Source: Dokdonia sp. Dokd-P16
GTDB lineage: Bacteria; Bacteroidota; Bacteroidia; Flavobacteriales; Flavobacteriaceae
Reading direction: 5' to 3'
DNA length: 64,000 nt
NCBI RefSeq assembly: GCF_003095655.1
Contig: NZ_CP029151.1
Coordinates: 3,285,001-3,349,000, forward strand
The notes beneath the pieces are model-generated. The model ran no database searches. It was not told where the DNA came from and saw nothing but the letters and a program-made list of their open reading frames with translations. The translations under genes and the position numbers were made by a program. This document shows positions 45,810-55,310 of this stretch, piece by piece; within the stretch, counting starts at the first letter, position 1; every line of letters starts with the position of its first letter.

Positions 45810-48235
45810 TAAGCCTGTGCTTCTGTATCACGGTTTTTTACCGTGTAGAATATCCCACCGGCAACTAGTAAGAAAAGTAATAAACTACTTCCTAGCATAA
45901 TCATCCCTCCGGTTTTTACCACTTGTGGCTCAAAAGTCATCACCACTTCGTGAGCACCTGCAGGCACTTTTATACCTCTCAAGGCATAGTTTACTGGTAA
46001 AATGGTAGTTTCTACACCATCTACGGTTGCAATCCATCCATTTTTGTAATAGTTCTCTGCAAAGACCATAAAGCCATCGCTTCCATTTTCTACTTGGTAC
46101 ACGAGTTTATTAGGCTGTATCTCTTTTGTTTGTACCACTGCCGTGCTATCACGTTGCGGTTGGAAGTTTCCTAATTCCTCACGTAAAGCCTCACGGATGA
46201 GTACTGTATTCTTTGTGTCTACTTTAGTGAGACCATCAAACTCTGCATTATAATCTGGTACGTACTGTATCTCGTTTACAAACCAAGCAGGACCGTTTGC
46301 TTCTGGATTTTTACTAATGCTCATCCCTTTTTCACCATCTTGAAGAATGTATTTTACATTATACATATTGAGAATCTCTGTATTCCCTTGAGCAATCTGT
46401 TGAGTGTATAGATCATCAATCGTACGCGGTTGTACGGCAGAATATCCATTAAGCGAATTGAAATAGTACGAAGTATGGCTATTATTAAATCCTCGAGCAA
46501 GATCAATCACGCGGAAGTAGCTATCATCCTTTCTGATTTCTTCATCGATAGGAGTAATCTGGAAGTTCTGATCATACTGTCGCTGGGTAATAAAGTTCTC
46601 TTCATTTACAGAACGTCTATCTACACCCACAAGATCAAAAACTATGAGCGCACCAATCGTGATTATTGCGATATTTTCTGAAATCTTTTTCTTGAGTGTT
46701 AACCACAAGGCTACACCTATAAAAAGCACAAATAATAAAGACCTCAACACATCACTTTTTAATACAGCGAGGCGATCTTCTTTTATGGCATTTAATATTT
46801 CTGGTTGCTCGATGGCCATCTGTCCTTCGGCGGCAGAGCGTAGATTAAATAAGCTTCCGCTAAAAAGGTAGAGGATCACAAAAAGACCTGCTAGTGAACC
46901 TATAGCGATGAGTAATTTCTTTTGCTTTTCGGCTTGATCAACTCGGTCGTTTAAAAATCTATGTAAACCCACCATTGCTGCAATAGGTAATAACAACTCT
47001 AAAATCACCTGTATACTCGTAACCGCTCTAAACTTATTGTATAATGGCACGTAGTCAATAAAGAAACGTGTAATTCCTTCTACGTTCTTTCCCCAACTCA
47101 GTACTAAGGAAACAATCATACCTGCTAGTAACCACCAGCGCAATCTTCCATTTACTAGAAACAGTCCTAATAATGCAAGTGCAAAAACTGTTACTCCGAG
47201 GTATGGCGGTGCTTCTACAAATGGCTGCTCTCCCCAGTATAATCTCGTTCCTTGAGCATAATAACTTACTTCGTTAGGAGGAACTCCTAATGCACTTAAC
47301 TTTTTCGCGAAAGCAGAATCACGACCCAAATCGGCAGCGGTACCGGTTCCCATAAAATCTGATGCAATGAGATTGAGAGACTCTAGCTTTCCGTAACTCC
47401 ACTGCGTGATGTAATCAAACCCAAGACCGTCTTCAACAGCGTCTTTTGCTAGGTCATCTTTTAATAATTGCTCTCCACGTATACTTGTCTTTGCATATTC
47501 GGCCGTAGCAAGCAAGGTCGTTGCGTTTGTAGCCAGACCAAGTAGCACTGCTATGACTAATATTCCCGAAGCTTTAAGAAAATGTGGGAGTTGTTTTTTC
47601 TTGATAGCGTCTATCAAGTAAGCAATTCCTAAAATCACGCATAATAAACCTAAGTAATAAGTCATCTGGTAGTGATTTGCTTGAATTTCTAGTCCCATTG
47701 CAACGGCAGTGAGTAAAAATCCCCAAAGATATCTTTTTTGATAGGTGAGTATAATACCAGCAAGTACGAGTGGGAAATAACCTATGGCGTGCACCTTTGA
47801 GTTATGCCCTACGCCTATAATGATTATGAGATAGGTAGACAGACCAAAGGCAAGCGCACCAACTACGGCAAGCTTCCAAGGGACACGCATCACGAGCATT
47901 AATGCATAAAAAGAAATAAAATATAGAAAAAGATAATCTGCTGGGCGTGGTAAAAAGCGAATCACACGGTCCAACTTATCCATCATATCATACTCAAACC
48001 TCGCTCCCATCTGGTAGGTAGGCATCCCTCCAAAGGCACTATTAGTCCAGTAAGTCTCCTCACCCGTCTCTGCTCTAAAGTCACGATGTTGCTTTGCCAT
48101 CCCTTCATAGAGCTTGATATCATTTTGATAAATACGCTTTCCAGATAATACTGGATTGAAGTATACGAGTGCCACGACTATAAAGCCAAGTACAACTAGA
48201 ATATGCGGAAGCAGTTTTTTAAAATCGATGTTCAT
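45809..48235 (-). CDS. YfhO-family membrane glycosyltransferase
   Basis: 808 residues with about a dozen membrane helices in the first 520 residues and a large extracytosolic C-terminal domain (about 560-770) ending in a last helix. The start VVALVYFNPVLSGKRIYQNDI, the Asp-rich loop and GMPTYQMG are typical of YfhO (GT-C-like) proteins, which glycosylate lipoteichoic acid in Gram-positives. In Bacteroidota it may act on a surface glycan, consistent with the two downstream glycan genes. The palindrome copy at 47303-47312 encodes SAFAKKLS in an extracytosolic loop. Confidence 0.9.
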   Translation of the reverse strand: MNIDFKKLLPHILVVLGFIVVALVYFNPVLSGKRIYQNDIKLYEGMAKQHRDFRAETGEETYWTNSAFGGMPTYQMGARFEYDMMDKLDRVIRFLPRPADYLFLYFISFYALMLVMRVPWKLAVVGALAFGLSTYLIIIIGVGHNSKVHAIGYFPLVLAGIILTYQKRYLWGFLLTAVAMGLEIQANHYQMTYYLGLLCVILGIAYLIDAIKKKQLPHFLKASGILVIAVLLGLATNATTLLATAEYAKTSIRGEQLLKDDLAKDAVEDGLGFDYITQWSYGKLESLNLIASDFMGTGTAADLGRDSAFAKKLSALGVPPNEVSYYAQGTRLYWGEQPFVEAPPYLGVTVFALALLGLFLVNGRLRWWLLAGMIVSLVLSWGKNVEGITRFFIDYVPLYNKFRAVTSIQVILELLLPIAAMVGLHRFLNDRVDQAEKQKKLLIAIGSLAGLFVILYLFSGSLFNLRSAAEGQMAIEQPEILNAIKEDRLAVLKSDVLRSLLFVLFIGVALWLTLKKKISENIAIITIGALIVFDLVGVDRRSVNEENFITQRQYDQNFQITPIDEEIRKDDSYFRVIDLARGFNNSHTSYYFNSLNGYSAVQPRTIDDLYTQQIAQGNTEILNMYNVKYILQDGEKGMSISKNPEANGPAWFVNEIQYVPDYNAEFDGLTKVDTKNTVLIREALREELGNFQPQRDSTAVVQTKEIQPNKLVYQVENGSDGFMVFAENYYKNGWIATVDGVETTILPVNYALRGIKVPAGAHEVVMTFEPQVVKTGGMIMLGSSLLLFLLVAGGIFYTVKNRDTEAQA

Positions 48236-48261
48236 ATTTGTTTAGTCAGTAGTCGTTAGTC

Positions 48262-48590
48262 ACCGAGCTTTCCCCGTCCCTGAAGGGTGGCTCGGTCTAA
48301 AATTCTCACCGAGCTTTCCCCGTTCCTGAAGGGTGGCTCGGTTTACTCATTATAATTTTTCTCCCTTTAGGGCTGGGGAAATAAAAATTCCTCATCGAGC
48401 TTTCCCCGTTCCTGAAGGGTGGCTCGGTTTACTCATTATAATTTTTCTCCCTTTAGGGCTGGGGAAATAAAAATTCCTCATCGAGCTTGCTCCACCTTTG
48501 AAATTCTCACCGAGCTTTCTCCACCCTAAAGGGTGGCTCGGATTACTCATTATAATTTTTCTCCCTTTAGGGCTGGGGAAATAAAAATTT
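48262..48590. repeat. tandem GC-richer repeat, 86-bp unit, five full or partial copies
   Basis: The units start with CGAGC at 48264 (46 bases, partial), 48310 (86), 48396 (86), 48482 (29, partial) and 48511 (about 80). Each full unit has CCGAGCTTTCCCC facing GGGTGGCTCGG, a TTACTCATTATAATTTTTCT spacer, then CCCTTTAGGGCTGGGG, so each can fold into hairpins. It fills the whole gap between hisS and yfhO up to the hisS stop. There is no open frame. It may act as an mRNA-end or termination element. It is not a CRISPR array, because there are no unique spacers. Confidence 0.9.
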
Positions 48591-49972
48591 TATTTCAAAG
48601 CTGCTACTAGTTCATCTATGCTTACAGTCTCTTGTGAGCCTTCTGTCATATTTTTGAGCGTGTATTGTTTTGCATCCATCTCTTCCTTTCCAGCAAGTAC
48701 TAAAAACGGAATATTGCGCCGGTTTGCATAGGTCATTTGCTTTTTCATTTGCTTATTGCTCGTCACGGCATCTGGATATAACTCGGCAGAGATTCCTGAT
48801 TGGCGTAATTTGCTTATCGCTTGCATTGCGTAGCCCGCTTCTTGATCTCCAAAGTTTACAAAAAACACTTTTACACCTTCTGTCGCCTCTTCTGGAAACA
48901 AGCCTAGCTCTTCTATCACAAGGTAAATACGATCTAGACCAAACGAGATCCCAACCCCACTCATATCTTTAAGCCCAAAAATACCTGTAAGATCTGCATA
49001 GCGACCACCGCCACCTATACTTCCCATCTCTACACCTTCTGGAGCACTTACTTCAAAAATAGCTCCCGTGTAATAGTTGAGTCCGCGGGCTAGTGTTACG
49101 TCTAATTGTAGTGTTGCGGTTTGTAAACCTAAGTTTTCTATGGCATCATTAATAAACAATAGTTCGTTAATTCCTTCCATTCCCGTCTCAGATTCTGCAA
49201 GCAAAGTTTTAAGTGTTGCTAGCTGATCACCAAAAGTGCCAGATAGTGTAAACAACGGTGCTACCTTATCTATCGCCTCTTGAGTAATGCCTTTTTCAAG
49301 CATTTCTTTGGTCACGCCCTCTTCTCCTATTTTGTCAAGCTTATCTAGCGCTACGGTAAAATCTATGAGTTTATCACTTGCACCTATCACCTCTGCAATA
49401 CCGGAGAGTACCTTACGGTTGTTCATCTTGATAGTCACTCCTTCTAGCTTTAATGCGCTAAAAACAGCATCATATAACTGTACAAACTCTACTTCTTGCC
49501 AAAGAGAATCACTTCCTACCACATCTGCATCACACTGATAGAACTCGCGGAAACGTCCTTTCTGTGGGCGATCTGCTCTCCATACGGGTTGCATCTGGAA
49601 ACGCTTAAATGGAAATACAATATCATTCTGATGTTGTACTACGTATCTCGCAAAAGGTACCGTAAGATCGTAACGAAGTGCTTTTTCTGAGATTTGTGGT
49701 GTGAGTGCTGTTGAGTCCGCTTTCGCGAAAGCGTCATCCTTCACTTTACGTAAATAGTCACCACTATTCAATATCTTAAATATCAAGCGGTCACCTTCTT
49801 CTCCATACTTACCCATCAATGTGCTGCTGTTTTCAAAACTAGGCGTCTCGATAGGCTGAAAACCAAAACGCTGAAACTGTGTGCGTATGGTGTTCATAAT
49901 ATAGCTGCGTTTTGCAACTTCTTCTGGTGAAAAATCTCTGGTTCCTTTAGGTATAGAAGGTTTTGTACTCAT
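48590..49972 (-). CDS. hisS: histidyl-tRNA synthetase
   Basis: 460 residues of a class II synthetase. Motif 1 lies near [14 protein letters not shown]...[16 protein letters not shown]; motif 2 is [26 protein letters not shown]; the His-binding loops are [19 protein letters not shown] and [11 protein letters not shown]. The C-terminal anticodon-binding domain is about 360-460. The palindrome copy at 49721-49730 encodes [10 protein letters not shown] in a segment after the KVK motif (about residues 79-85). It ends right at the 86-bp repeat, so transcript ends may fall in that repeat. Confidence 0.96.
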   Translation of the reverse strand: MSTKPSIPKGTRDFSPEEVAKRSYIMNTIRTQFQRFGFQPIETPSFENSSTLMGKYGEEGDRLIFKILNSGDYLRKVKDDAFAKADSTALTPQISEKALRYDLTVPFARYVVQHQNDIVFPFKRFQMQPVWRADRPQKGRFREFYQCDADVVGSDSLWQEVEFVQLYDAVFSALKLEGVTIKMNNRKVLSGIAEVIGASDKLIDFTVALDKLDKIGEEGVTKEMLEKGITQEAIDKVAPLFTLSGTFGDQLATLKTLLAESETGMEGINELLFINDAIENLGLQTATLQLDVTLARGLNYYTGAIFEVSAPEGVEMGSIGGGGRYADLTGIFGLKDMSGVGISFGLDRIYLVIEELGLFPEEATEGVKVFFVNFGDQEAGYAMQAISKLRQSGISAELYPDAVTSNKQMKKQMTYANRRNIPFLVLAGKEEMDAKQYTLKNMTEGSQETVSIDELVAALK

Positions 49973-50168
49973 ATGATATGTTAGACGTTAATCCTTTACG
50001 TTTATATTTTGGTAATCTGGTAATTGATTCTATTTGAATATCACCTTACACTTTATTTATTATAGAGGCTATTGCTCTTGCTTTCATTTTCATGACTTCC
50101 TAATCATAGAGAAATACTGTTTCGGAAAATGACCTATTGCATTCACTTTTACTAATCCACATCCTCAA

Positions 50169-50639
50169 TTATTCACGTAGTAAGTGCCTCTTAGTAAACT
50201 TATCGATTCTCCTTTTGTTTTGTTGTTGTAATAGTGATGGATAAAGGTTCATCAAAATATTTATAATAAAAATCATAAATCCAAAGACAATATTAATCTT
50301 CAGACTATAATAGAAACAAAAAAAAAGCACAAAAATAAATGCCATTAAATGACTAATTTCTGCTCTTGTCATTTCTTCTCTTATTTCGAAAAAATCAGTT
50401 TTACTATTTTTAATCTTTATTTTTTGATTAAAAAACTTAAAGAAAGTATTTTCAATAACCCACTTAATCTTTTTAATTCCAATTTTTCTATTAATTCTTT
50501 CACTTGTAATAAAATTGAGATTTGATAATTTCGAATAAAACCTTGTTTTCATAAGGATTAAGTTCATTATCATACCTACAATCCAAGATAAAAAAGCAAT
50601 AGATATTCCAAAACTAATTCCCAGTATTATGTCTCTCAT
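50169..50639 (-). CDS. CrtO-like glycosyl-4,4'-diaponeurosporenoate acyltransferase family membrane protein
   Basis: About 156 residues from MRDIILGISFGIS. An upstream in-frame ATG at 50702 would add 21 residues including AFAK from a palindrome copy. Two membrane segments flank a basic loop. EEMTRAEISHLMAFIFVL and NLYPSLLQQQNKRRIDKF resemble the CrtO-type acyltransferase signature (E-T-x-AE-x-H, NLYP-x-LLQ-x-x-NR). The staphylococcal CrtO esterifies a carotenoid glycoside. Here it is an orphan: no crt genes are nearby. The codon choice is more AT-rich than in the neighbours. The assignment is by motif only. Confidence 0.65.
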   Translation of the reverse strand: MRDIILGISFGISIAFLSWIVGMIMNLILMKTRFYSKLSNLNFITSERINRKIGIKKIKWVIENTFFKFFNQKIKIKNSKTDFFEIREEMTRAEISHLMAFIFVLFFCFYYSLKINIVFGFMIFIINILMNLYPSLLQQQNKRRIDKFTKRHLLRE

Positions 50640-50669
50640 TATTATCACGGATAAAATCAATCTAAATAT

Positions 50670-50688
50670 TGCTTTCGCGAAAACGTGA
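50670..50688. repeat. palindrome copy, intergenic or 5' of the CrtO-like gene
   Basis: TGCTTTCGCGAAAACGTGA, core at 50673-50682, lies just upstream of the start at 50639. Confidence 0.82.
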
Positions 50689-50899
50689 TAAACACCCACC
50701 AAAAGCTATTTTACATTAATCATTGCTGAGAAGATGTTTACAGTCAAATCCCTGCAAATCCACTACCAACATTACCAAACGGCATTGCACAAATATCTTA
50801 AAAAATGAGGGGTTGCGAGCAAGATTTTGAAACTTTGACAAGACTTCTTAGTTCATTCTCTTTTACTCATGTGAGTCGCTACGCAAAAACAATGCTCTC

Positions 50900-50985
50900 T
50901 AGCCCCGATTGTAGTGTAAATCCCGCAAGCAATGGCGTAGCCATGCTGAGGAATTGCAACGGAAAGCGGGAGGAAACGCTAGCAA
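50900..50985. repeat. structured intergenic repeat, AGCCCCGAT...GCGGGA type
   Basis: The segment runs AGCCCCGATTGTAGTG, AATCCCGC, AAGCAAT, GGCGTAGCC, GAATTGCAACGG and AAAGCGGGAGGAAACGCT. CCCGC pairs with GCGGG, GCAAT with ATTGC and ATGG with CCAT, so it can fold into a nested hairpin. From memory, this matches a short sequence scattered between genes in many Flavobacteriia. No frame is open. The remaining 50703-51106 is AT-rich and no other feature is supported. Confidence 0.55.
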
Positions 50986-51106
50986 ATACACAAAACTTAA
51001 TACGCTCCTAATAGCTAAAACAAAAAAGAATCTAGAAATAATGGTAACGTTTTGACCACTTGATAGTCTTATTGTAAATTGTTCCAACCAATTCTGATCT
51101 AAAAAT

Positions 51107-52342
51107 ATGTTTTCACTCTTCCGCGAGAATCTTCGTATTGCCTTTGATAGTATCAAAAGTCAGCTTCTTAGAACTGTCTTAACCGTTTTTATTATTGCGA
51201 TAGGAATTACGGCTTTAGTAGGTATACTTAGCCTTGTAAAGGCGCTTGAGAACACAATAAGCTCAGATTTTGCAAGTATGGGAAGTAATACATTTAACTT
51301 ACAACGTTATGAGTTTACCTCTAGACGCTCTGATGAGAAGCAAGTCATTAATCCAATTATAGGCTATCGTCAAGTAAAAGAATTTACGGAACAATATAAC
51401 TACCCTACTGCGCTTACAGCCATCTCTTTTCAAGGAACTCGTAGTGCTGAGGTGAAATATGAAAATGATAAAACAGATCCAGAAGCAAGTGTAGTTGGTG
51501 TAAATGAGAACTTCTTAAACAACTCGGGACTCAAGCTAGAAAAGGGACGAAACTTTACTTCTTTTGACATTGATAATAATACGCGTGTTTGTGTGTTAGG
51601 GAGTGATTTTTATAAAAATATATTTAAAGATGACAATCCTATAGGAAAAACAATAAGCATACGCGGAACCAAGTTTAACGTGATAGGAATGCTCGAAGAA
51701 AAAGGTGCCACCTTCGGTAACAATCAAGATTTACGAGTACTTATCCCGATACAAGTAGCGCGAACAATGTATACTCAAGCTAACATTAATTATAATGTAA
51801 GTGTTATGGTAGAAGATGCCGAGTATATAGATAGTGCTGAGGAAGAAGCGATCTTAACCTTTAGAAACATACGCGGTCTCTCACCTGTAGAGGAGAATAA
51901 CTTTGGTATAGGACGTAGTGATGACCTGATTAATCAGATTAGTGAGATTACTGGTGTACTAGGTGTTGCTGCTTGGGTAATTAGTATAATCACCATTTTT
52001 GGCTCATGTATTGCTCTTATGAATATTATGCTCGTTTCTGTAACAGAGCGTACACGTGAGATAGGTGTAAGGAAAGCGCTAGGCGCAAAAAAATCTGTAA
52101 TTGCTGCACAATTTCTTTATGAAGCGATTATCGTAGGGCAACTAGGCGGACTTCTAGGAATCATACTTGGTATAAGTATAGGAGCACTAATAGCCTCTGT
52201 TGCCGGTTTTGTATTTACAACTCCCTGGGGAGCAATCATTGCGGCTACTATTATCACTTTTGTGATTGCAATTCTATCCGGATTATTCCCTGCTATAAAA
52301 GCGGCTAAGCTTGATCCAGTAGAGTCATTGCGTTATGAGTAA
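51107..52342 (+). CDS. MacB/FtsX-type ABC transporter permease
   Basis: 411 residues. One N-terminal helix (RTVLTVFIIAIGITALVGIL) is followed by a large extracytosolic MacB-like domain (about 45-280) and three C-terminal helices with the FtsX signature LMNIMLVSVTERTREIGVRKALGAKK...FLYEA. It ends FPAIKAAKLDPVESLRYE, also typical. No ATPase gene is adjacent, so its partner is elsewhere. Such permeases export peptides, lipoproteins or antibiotics. No palindrome copy occurs in it. Confidence 0.92.
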   Translation: MFSLFRENLRIAFDSIKSQLLRTVLTVFIIAIGITALVGILSLVKALENTISSDFASMGSNTFNLQRYEFTSRRSDEKQVINPIIGYRQVKEFTEQYNYPTALTAISFQGTRSAEVKYENDKTDPEASVVGVNENFLNNSGLKLEKGRNFTSFDIDNNTRVCVLGSDFYKNIFKDDNPIGKTISIRGTKFNVIGMLEEKGATFGNNQDLRVLIPIQVARTMYTQANINYNVSVMVEDAEYIDSAEEEAILTFRNIRGLSPVEENNFGIGRSDDLINQISEITGVLGVAAWVISIITIFGSCIALMNIMLVSVTERTREIGVRKALGAKKSVIAAQFLYEAIIVGQLGGLLGIILGISIGALIASVAGFVFTTPWGAIIAATIITFVIAILSGLFPAIKAAKLDPVESLRYE

Positions 52343-52429
52343 TGCGTAGTAATTATCTAGATAATTTTATTCTTACAATCTGCAATTATTTATCAAAAGG
52401 CTATATTCGTATGACCTAACGATTCATGT

Positions 52430-53863
52430 ATGCAACCCATTCATATTTTACTTCTCATTGGAGGATACTTCGGTATCTTAATGCTTATAAGTTACCTTAC
52501 AAGTAGAGGAGATTCTAACACAGACTTTTTTAAAGCTGGAAAGCAATCCCCTTGGTACCTTGTCGCTTTTGGGATGATAGGTGCTTCACTATCTGGAGTT
52601 ACCTTTATTTCTGTGCCTGGATGGATTGAGGCATCAAGCTTTAGCTACTTTCAAGTCGTACTTGGGTACACTGTGGGTTATGCTGTGATAAGTCTTGTAT
52701 TGCTACCACTCTATTACAAACTGAACCTTACCTCCATTTATACTTATCTTGAAGGAAGATTTGGTACGTACTCCTATAAAACAGGAGCTTCTTTTTTCTT
52801 ATTAAGCAGAATTATAGGCGCGAGTTTTAGACTATACTTAGTAGCAAACGTATTGCAATTACTTGTGTTTGATGAGATGGGTGTTCCGTTTTTTGTAACC
52901 GTAACGATTACTATACTTCTAATTTGGCTCTACACCTTTAAAGCAGGTATCAAAACCATTGTATGGACAGATACCTTACAGACACTCTTTATGCTCATCG
53001 CGGTAGGTGTTGCTATTTACTTTGTAAGTGACGAGATGGGACTTAATGCTAGTGCCGTAGTGAACCTGATCTCTGAAAGTGATATGAGTCAGATTTTCTT
53101 TTTTGACGACTGGAAAAGCGGCGACTTCTTTGTAAAGCAATTCTTATCTGGAGCTTTCATTTCAATTGTAATGACAGGACTTGATCAAGATATGATGCAA
53201 AAAAATCTTACCTGTAGAAACCTAGGAGACGCACAAAAAAATATGTTCTGGTTTACCATCGTGCTTACTATTGTAAATCTCGTTTTTCTTGCTTTAGGTT
53301 TATTACTTACAGTATATGCTTCTCAAAATGGAATCGATGCACATAAAGATGAACTCTTTCCAACTATTGCCGTAAATAGCGGTTTAGGAATAGGGCTTGC
53401 AGTTGTTTTCTTACTAGGACTAATTGCTGCAGCATATTCTAGTGCAGACAGCGCCCTTACATCACTTACTACTTCCTTTAGTATAGACATATTAGAGATT
53501 GAAAAGAAATACGACGCCATCAAACAAGTTGCTATACGTAAGCGCATACATATCGCTATGTCTATAGTGCTTATACTTGTAATCATCATATTCAAATATG
53601 TGATTGCAGATGCTACGGTAATTGCAAAACTTTTTACGTTTGCAGGATATACTTACGGTCCGCTATTAGGACTTTATGCCTTCGGCTTATTTACAAAGTG
53701 GAATGTAAACGACAAGTATGTTCCTGTCGTTGCGATTGCTTCGCCTATTGTAGCCTACTTTACAAGCGCTTTTGCTTCGACGGTTGGGTTTGAATTTGGC
53801 TTCTTTATATTGATCTTAAATGGTGCCTTAACGTTTCTTGGACTGCTTATTATTAAGGAATAA
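52430..53863 (+). CDS. sodium:solute symporter (SSS family)
   Basis: 477 residues with about 13 hydrophobic helices. GASLSGVTFISVPGWIEASSFSYFQVVLGYTVGYAVI and TYLEGRFGTYSYKTGASFFLLSRIIGASFR follow the SSS (SglT/PutP-like) signature. GLIAAAYSSADSALTSLTTSFSIDI matches the sodium-site helix. It likely takes up a sugar, amino acid or vitamin with sodium, as expected for a marine bacterium; substrate unknown. The SSS-neighbouring permease is separated by about 90 bases. Confidence 0.94.
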   Translation: MQPIHILLLIGGYFGILMLISYLTSRGDSNTDFFKAGKQSPWYLVAFGMIGASLSGVTFISVPGWIEASSFSYFQVVLGYTVGYAVISLVLLPLYYKLNLTSIYTYLEGRFGTYSYKTGASFFLLSRIIGASFRLYLVANVLQLLVFDEMGVPFFVTVTITILLIWLYTFKAGIKTIVWTDTLQTLFMLIAVGVAIYFVSDEMGLNASAVVNLISESDMSQIFFFDDWKSGDFFVKQFLSGAFISIVMTGLDQDMMQKNLTCRNLGDAQKNMFWFTIVLTIVNLVFLALGLLLTVYASQNGIDAHKDELFPTIAVNSGLGIGLAVVFLLGLIAAAYSSADSALTSLTTSFSIDILEIEKKYDAIKQVAIRKRIHIAMSIVLILVIIIFKYVIADATVIAKLFTFAGYTYGPLLGLYAFGLFTKWNVNDKYVPVVAIASPIVAYFTSAFASTVGFEFGFFILILNGALTFLGLLIIKE

Positions 53864-53867
53864 TGGT

Positions 53868-53889
53868 TACGCTTTCGCGAAAGCGTGAT
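53868..53889. repeat. palindrome copy, intergenic, most complete
   Basis: TTACGCTTTCGCGAAAGCGTG, core at 53873-53882, between two convergent genes. An inverted-repeat hairpin with 18-base symmetry that could also help end transcription. Confidence 0.9.
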
Positions 53890-53905
53890 TAAAAAAAACC
53901 TAGTC

Positions 53906-54289
53906 TTAATATTGACCAGTAGCGAGCATTACAAGGGTACAAGCAGATTCTGTGAGAATACCTTTTGATTGTAATTTGGCAGCAAATAAAGGATTATCTG
54001 TTCCTGGATTAAAAATCACACGCCTCGGGTTGAGGTCTATGATAAAATCATAATACTCCTCTTGACACTGTGGATTAAGATATAAAGTTATGGTATTAAG
54101 ATTTTCTTTGAGGGTCTCTAATTGTGCTACTGCAGTATCAAATGTTATAATATCTGTAGTGCCTACTCTTCCTTCTCTCAACCCTACGGCAATGACAGGA
54201 ATGTCTAGAGCATCTAAACGTATAATAGCACTGTGCGAGTATCTTTGTGGCTTCAATGAAGCGCCTATGACCATGGTAGCTTTTATCAT
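53906..54289 (-). CDS. CoA-binding (YccU-like) protein
   Basis: 127 residues with one CoA_binding_2-type Rossmann domain: TMVIGASLKPQRYSHSAI, VIAVGLREGRVG and RRVIFNPGTDNPLF. It is short and cytosolic. YccU-like proteins bind CoA or a nucleotide and their function is not settled. The start could be the ATG at residue 6 (MVIGASL). Confidence 0.9.
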   Translation of the reverse strand: MIKATMVIGASLKPQRYSHSAIIRLDALDIPVIAVGLREGRVGTTDIITFDTAVAQLETLKENLNTITLYLNPQCQEEYYDFIIDLNPRRVIFNPGTDNPLFAAKLQSKGILTESACTLVMLATGQY

Positions 54290-54360
54290 AAGGTAAAGTT
54301 AAATAATAATTATGGTGTAACGTTGACTCAATTAAACCGTCTATAGGCTAAGTTAACTTA

Positions 54361-54458
54361 TTTGTTAGGTTAGTTTTTAATACGTTTTGATGGTTAGTGT
54401 TTATTAAAAACAAAACCTAACAAAGAAATCCCGAGAACTCGAGTCTCGGGATTTTGTT
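54361..54458 (+). ncRNA. candidate small RNA: long hairpin followed by intrinsic terminator
   Basis: TTTGTTAGGTTAGTTTTTAA (54361-54380) starts an arm to 54382, mirrored by the arm 54402-54424 (TATTAAAAAC...ACCTAACAAA) across a 19-base loop. The terminator hairpin AAATCCCGAGA/TCTCGGGATTT (54426-54454) and a T-rich end follow at once, on the plus strand. No frame explains it: the gap 54290-54692 contains no gene. The arms could also be a transposon-like or MITE-like relic. Confidence 0.4.
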
Positions 54459-54661
54459 TTTGGAGACTTTTCGGGCCAAATAAACCCTCCTAGGTTAAAA
54501 AATTGTTAATTCAATCCCTCCGATGAAACTTTGCTTACTTTTTCTCGTCTATGAGTATATACTGTAGTCTCAACACTGGAACTAACTTTTGGTTTTATAA
54601 ATTATTTGAATTAGCCTTTAAAATATTTTAAACCTGCTTTCTAAAGAGTCTATTAGGTTTT

Positions 54662-54691
54662 AAAAGGTTTTTGCTAGCGCAGAAACCTTTT
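54662..54691 (-). terminator. hairpin terminator after the TRIC-channel gene
   Basis: AAAAGGTTTTTGC and GCAGAAACCTTTTT, just outside the stop at 54693. The remainder of 54459-54661 shows nothing further. Confidence 0.8.
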
Positions 54692-54692
54692 T

Positions 54693-55310
54693 TTATGCTT
54701 GCTGTTTTCTATAAACACTAGGTAAGCTCCATTTCTTTACTACAGCGAGTGTTCTGATAAGAATAGTGATACTGCCTGCAATAAGCATCGCATATACTTT
54801 AGGTAAGCCAGAAGTTTCAAGTGACAAATAGATACTTCCGCCTAGTATACATACGGTGGCATATATCTCTTTATGAAAAATCACAGGGATTTCATTACAT
54901 AATATATCACGCAACACTCCACCAAAACATGCAGAAATAGTACCTAGCACTACACAAATAACGGGATGTAATCCTGCTGCACTTGCTATTTGAACTCCTG
55001 CCATCGTATATAAAGCAATCCCAATAGTATCAAACAAGAACAAAGAACGTCTCACATACTTAAGCTGACTTCTAAAAATAATTGCAACAATAGTTGCTGC
55101 AAAAATCACGTATACAAACGTCATATTGAGCATCCAGCTCACGGGCGTTTTACCAATAAGTATATCTCTCAATGTACCACCACCTACAGAGGTGACAAGC
55201 GCAATAATAAGAATCCCAAAAACATCCATTTTTTTGCGCATAGCCGTAAGCGCACCAGATATTGCAAAGGAGATAGTACCTAGAATATCAATAATTGTAG
55301 TAATCTCCAT
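54693..55310 (-). CDS. TRIC-type cation channel family protein (YicG/UPF0126-like)
   Basis: 205 residues with about seven helices. Two repeats of the family signature are clear: VTSVGGGTLRDILIGKTPVSW and GTISACFGGVLRDILCNEIPVIF. FDTIGIALYTMAG precedes the second repeat. These are trimeric potassium/cation channels. It is tightly packed after the RDD gene (they share base 55310), and both are membrane proteins, so they may be co-transcribed. Confidence 0.92.
   Translation of the reverse strand: MEITTIIDILGTISFAISGALTAMRKKMDVFGILIIALVTSVGGGTLRDILIGKTPVSWMLNMTFVYVIFAATIVAIIFRSQLKYVRRSLFLFDTIGIALYTMAGVQIASAAGLHPVICVVLGTISACFGGVLRDILCNEIPVIFHKEIYATVCILGGSIYLSLETSGLPKVYAMLIAGSITILIRTLAVVKKWSLPSVYRKQQA

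Noticed and set aside
48262-48590. CRISPR-like array
   Set aside because: Unit lengths are 46, 86, 86, 29 and about 80 bases with no unique spacers between identical repeats, and no cas genes are present.
53868-53889. Palindrome as an ordinary terminator
   Set aside because: It has no T run and recurs inside coding sequences, so termination cannot be its general role.
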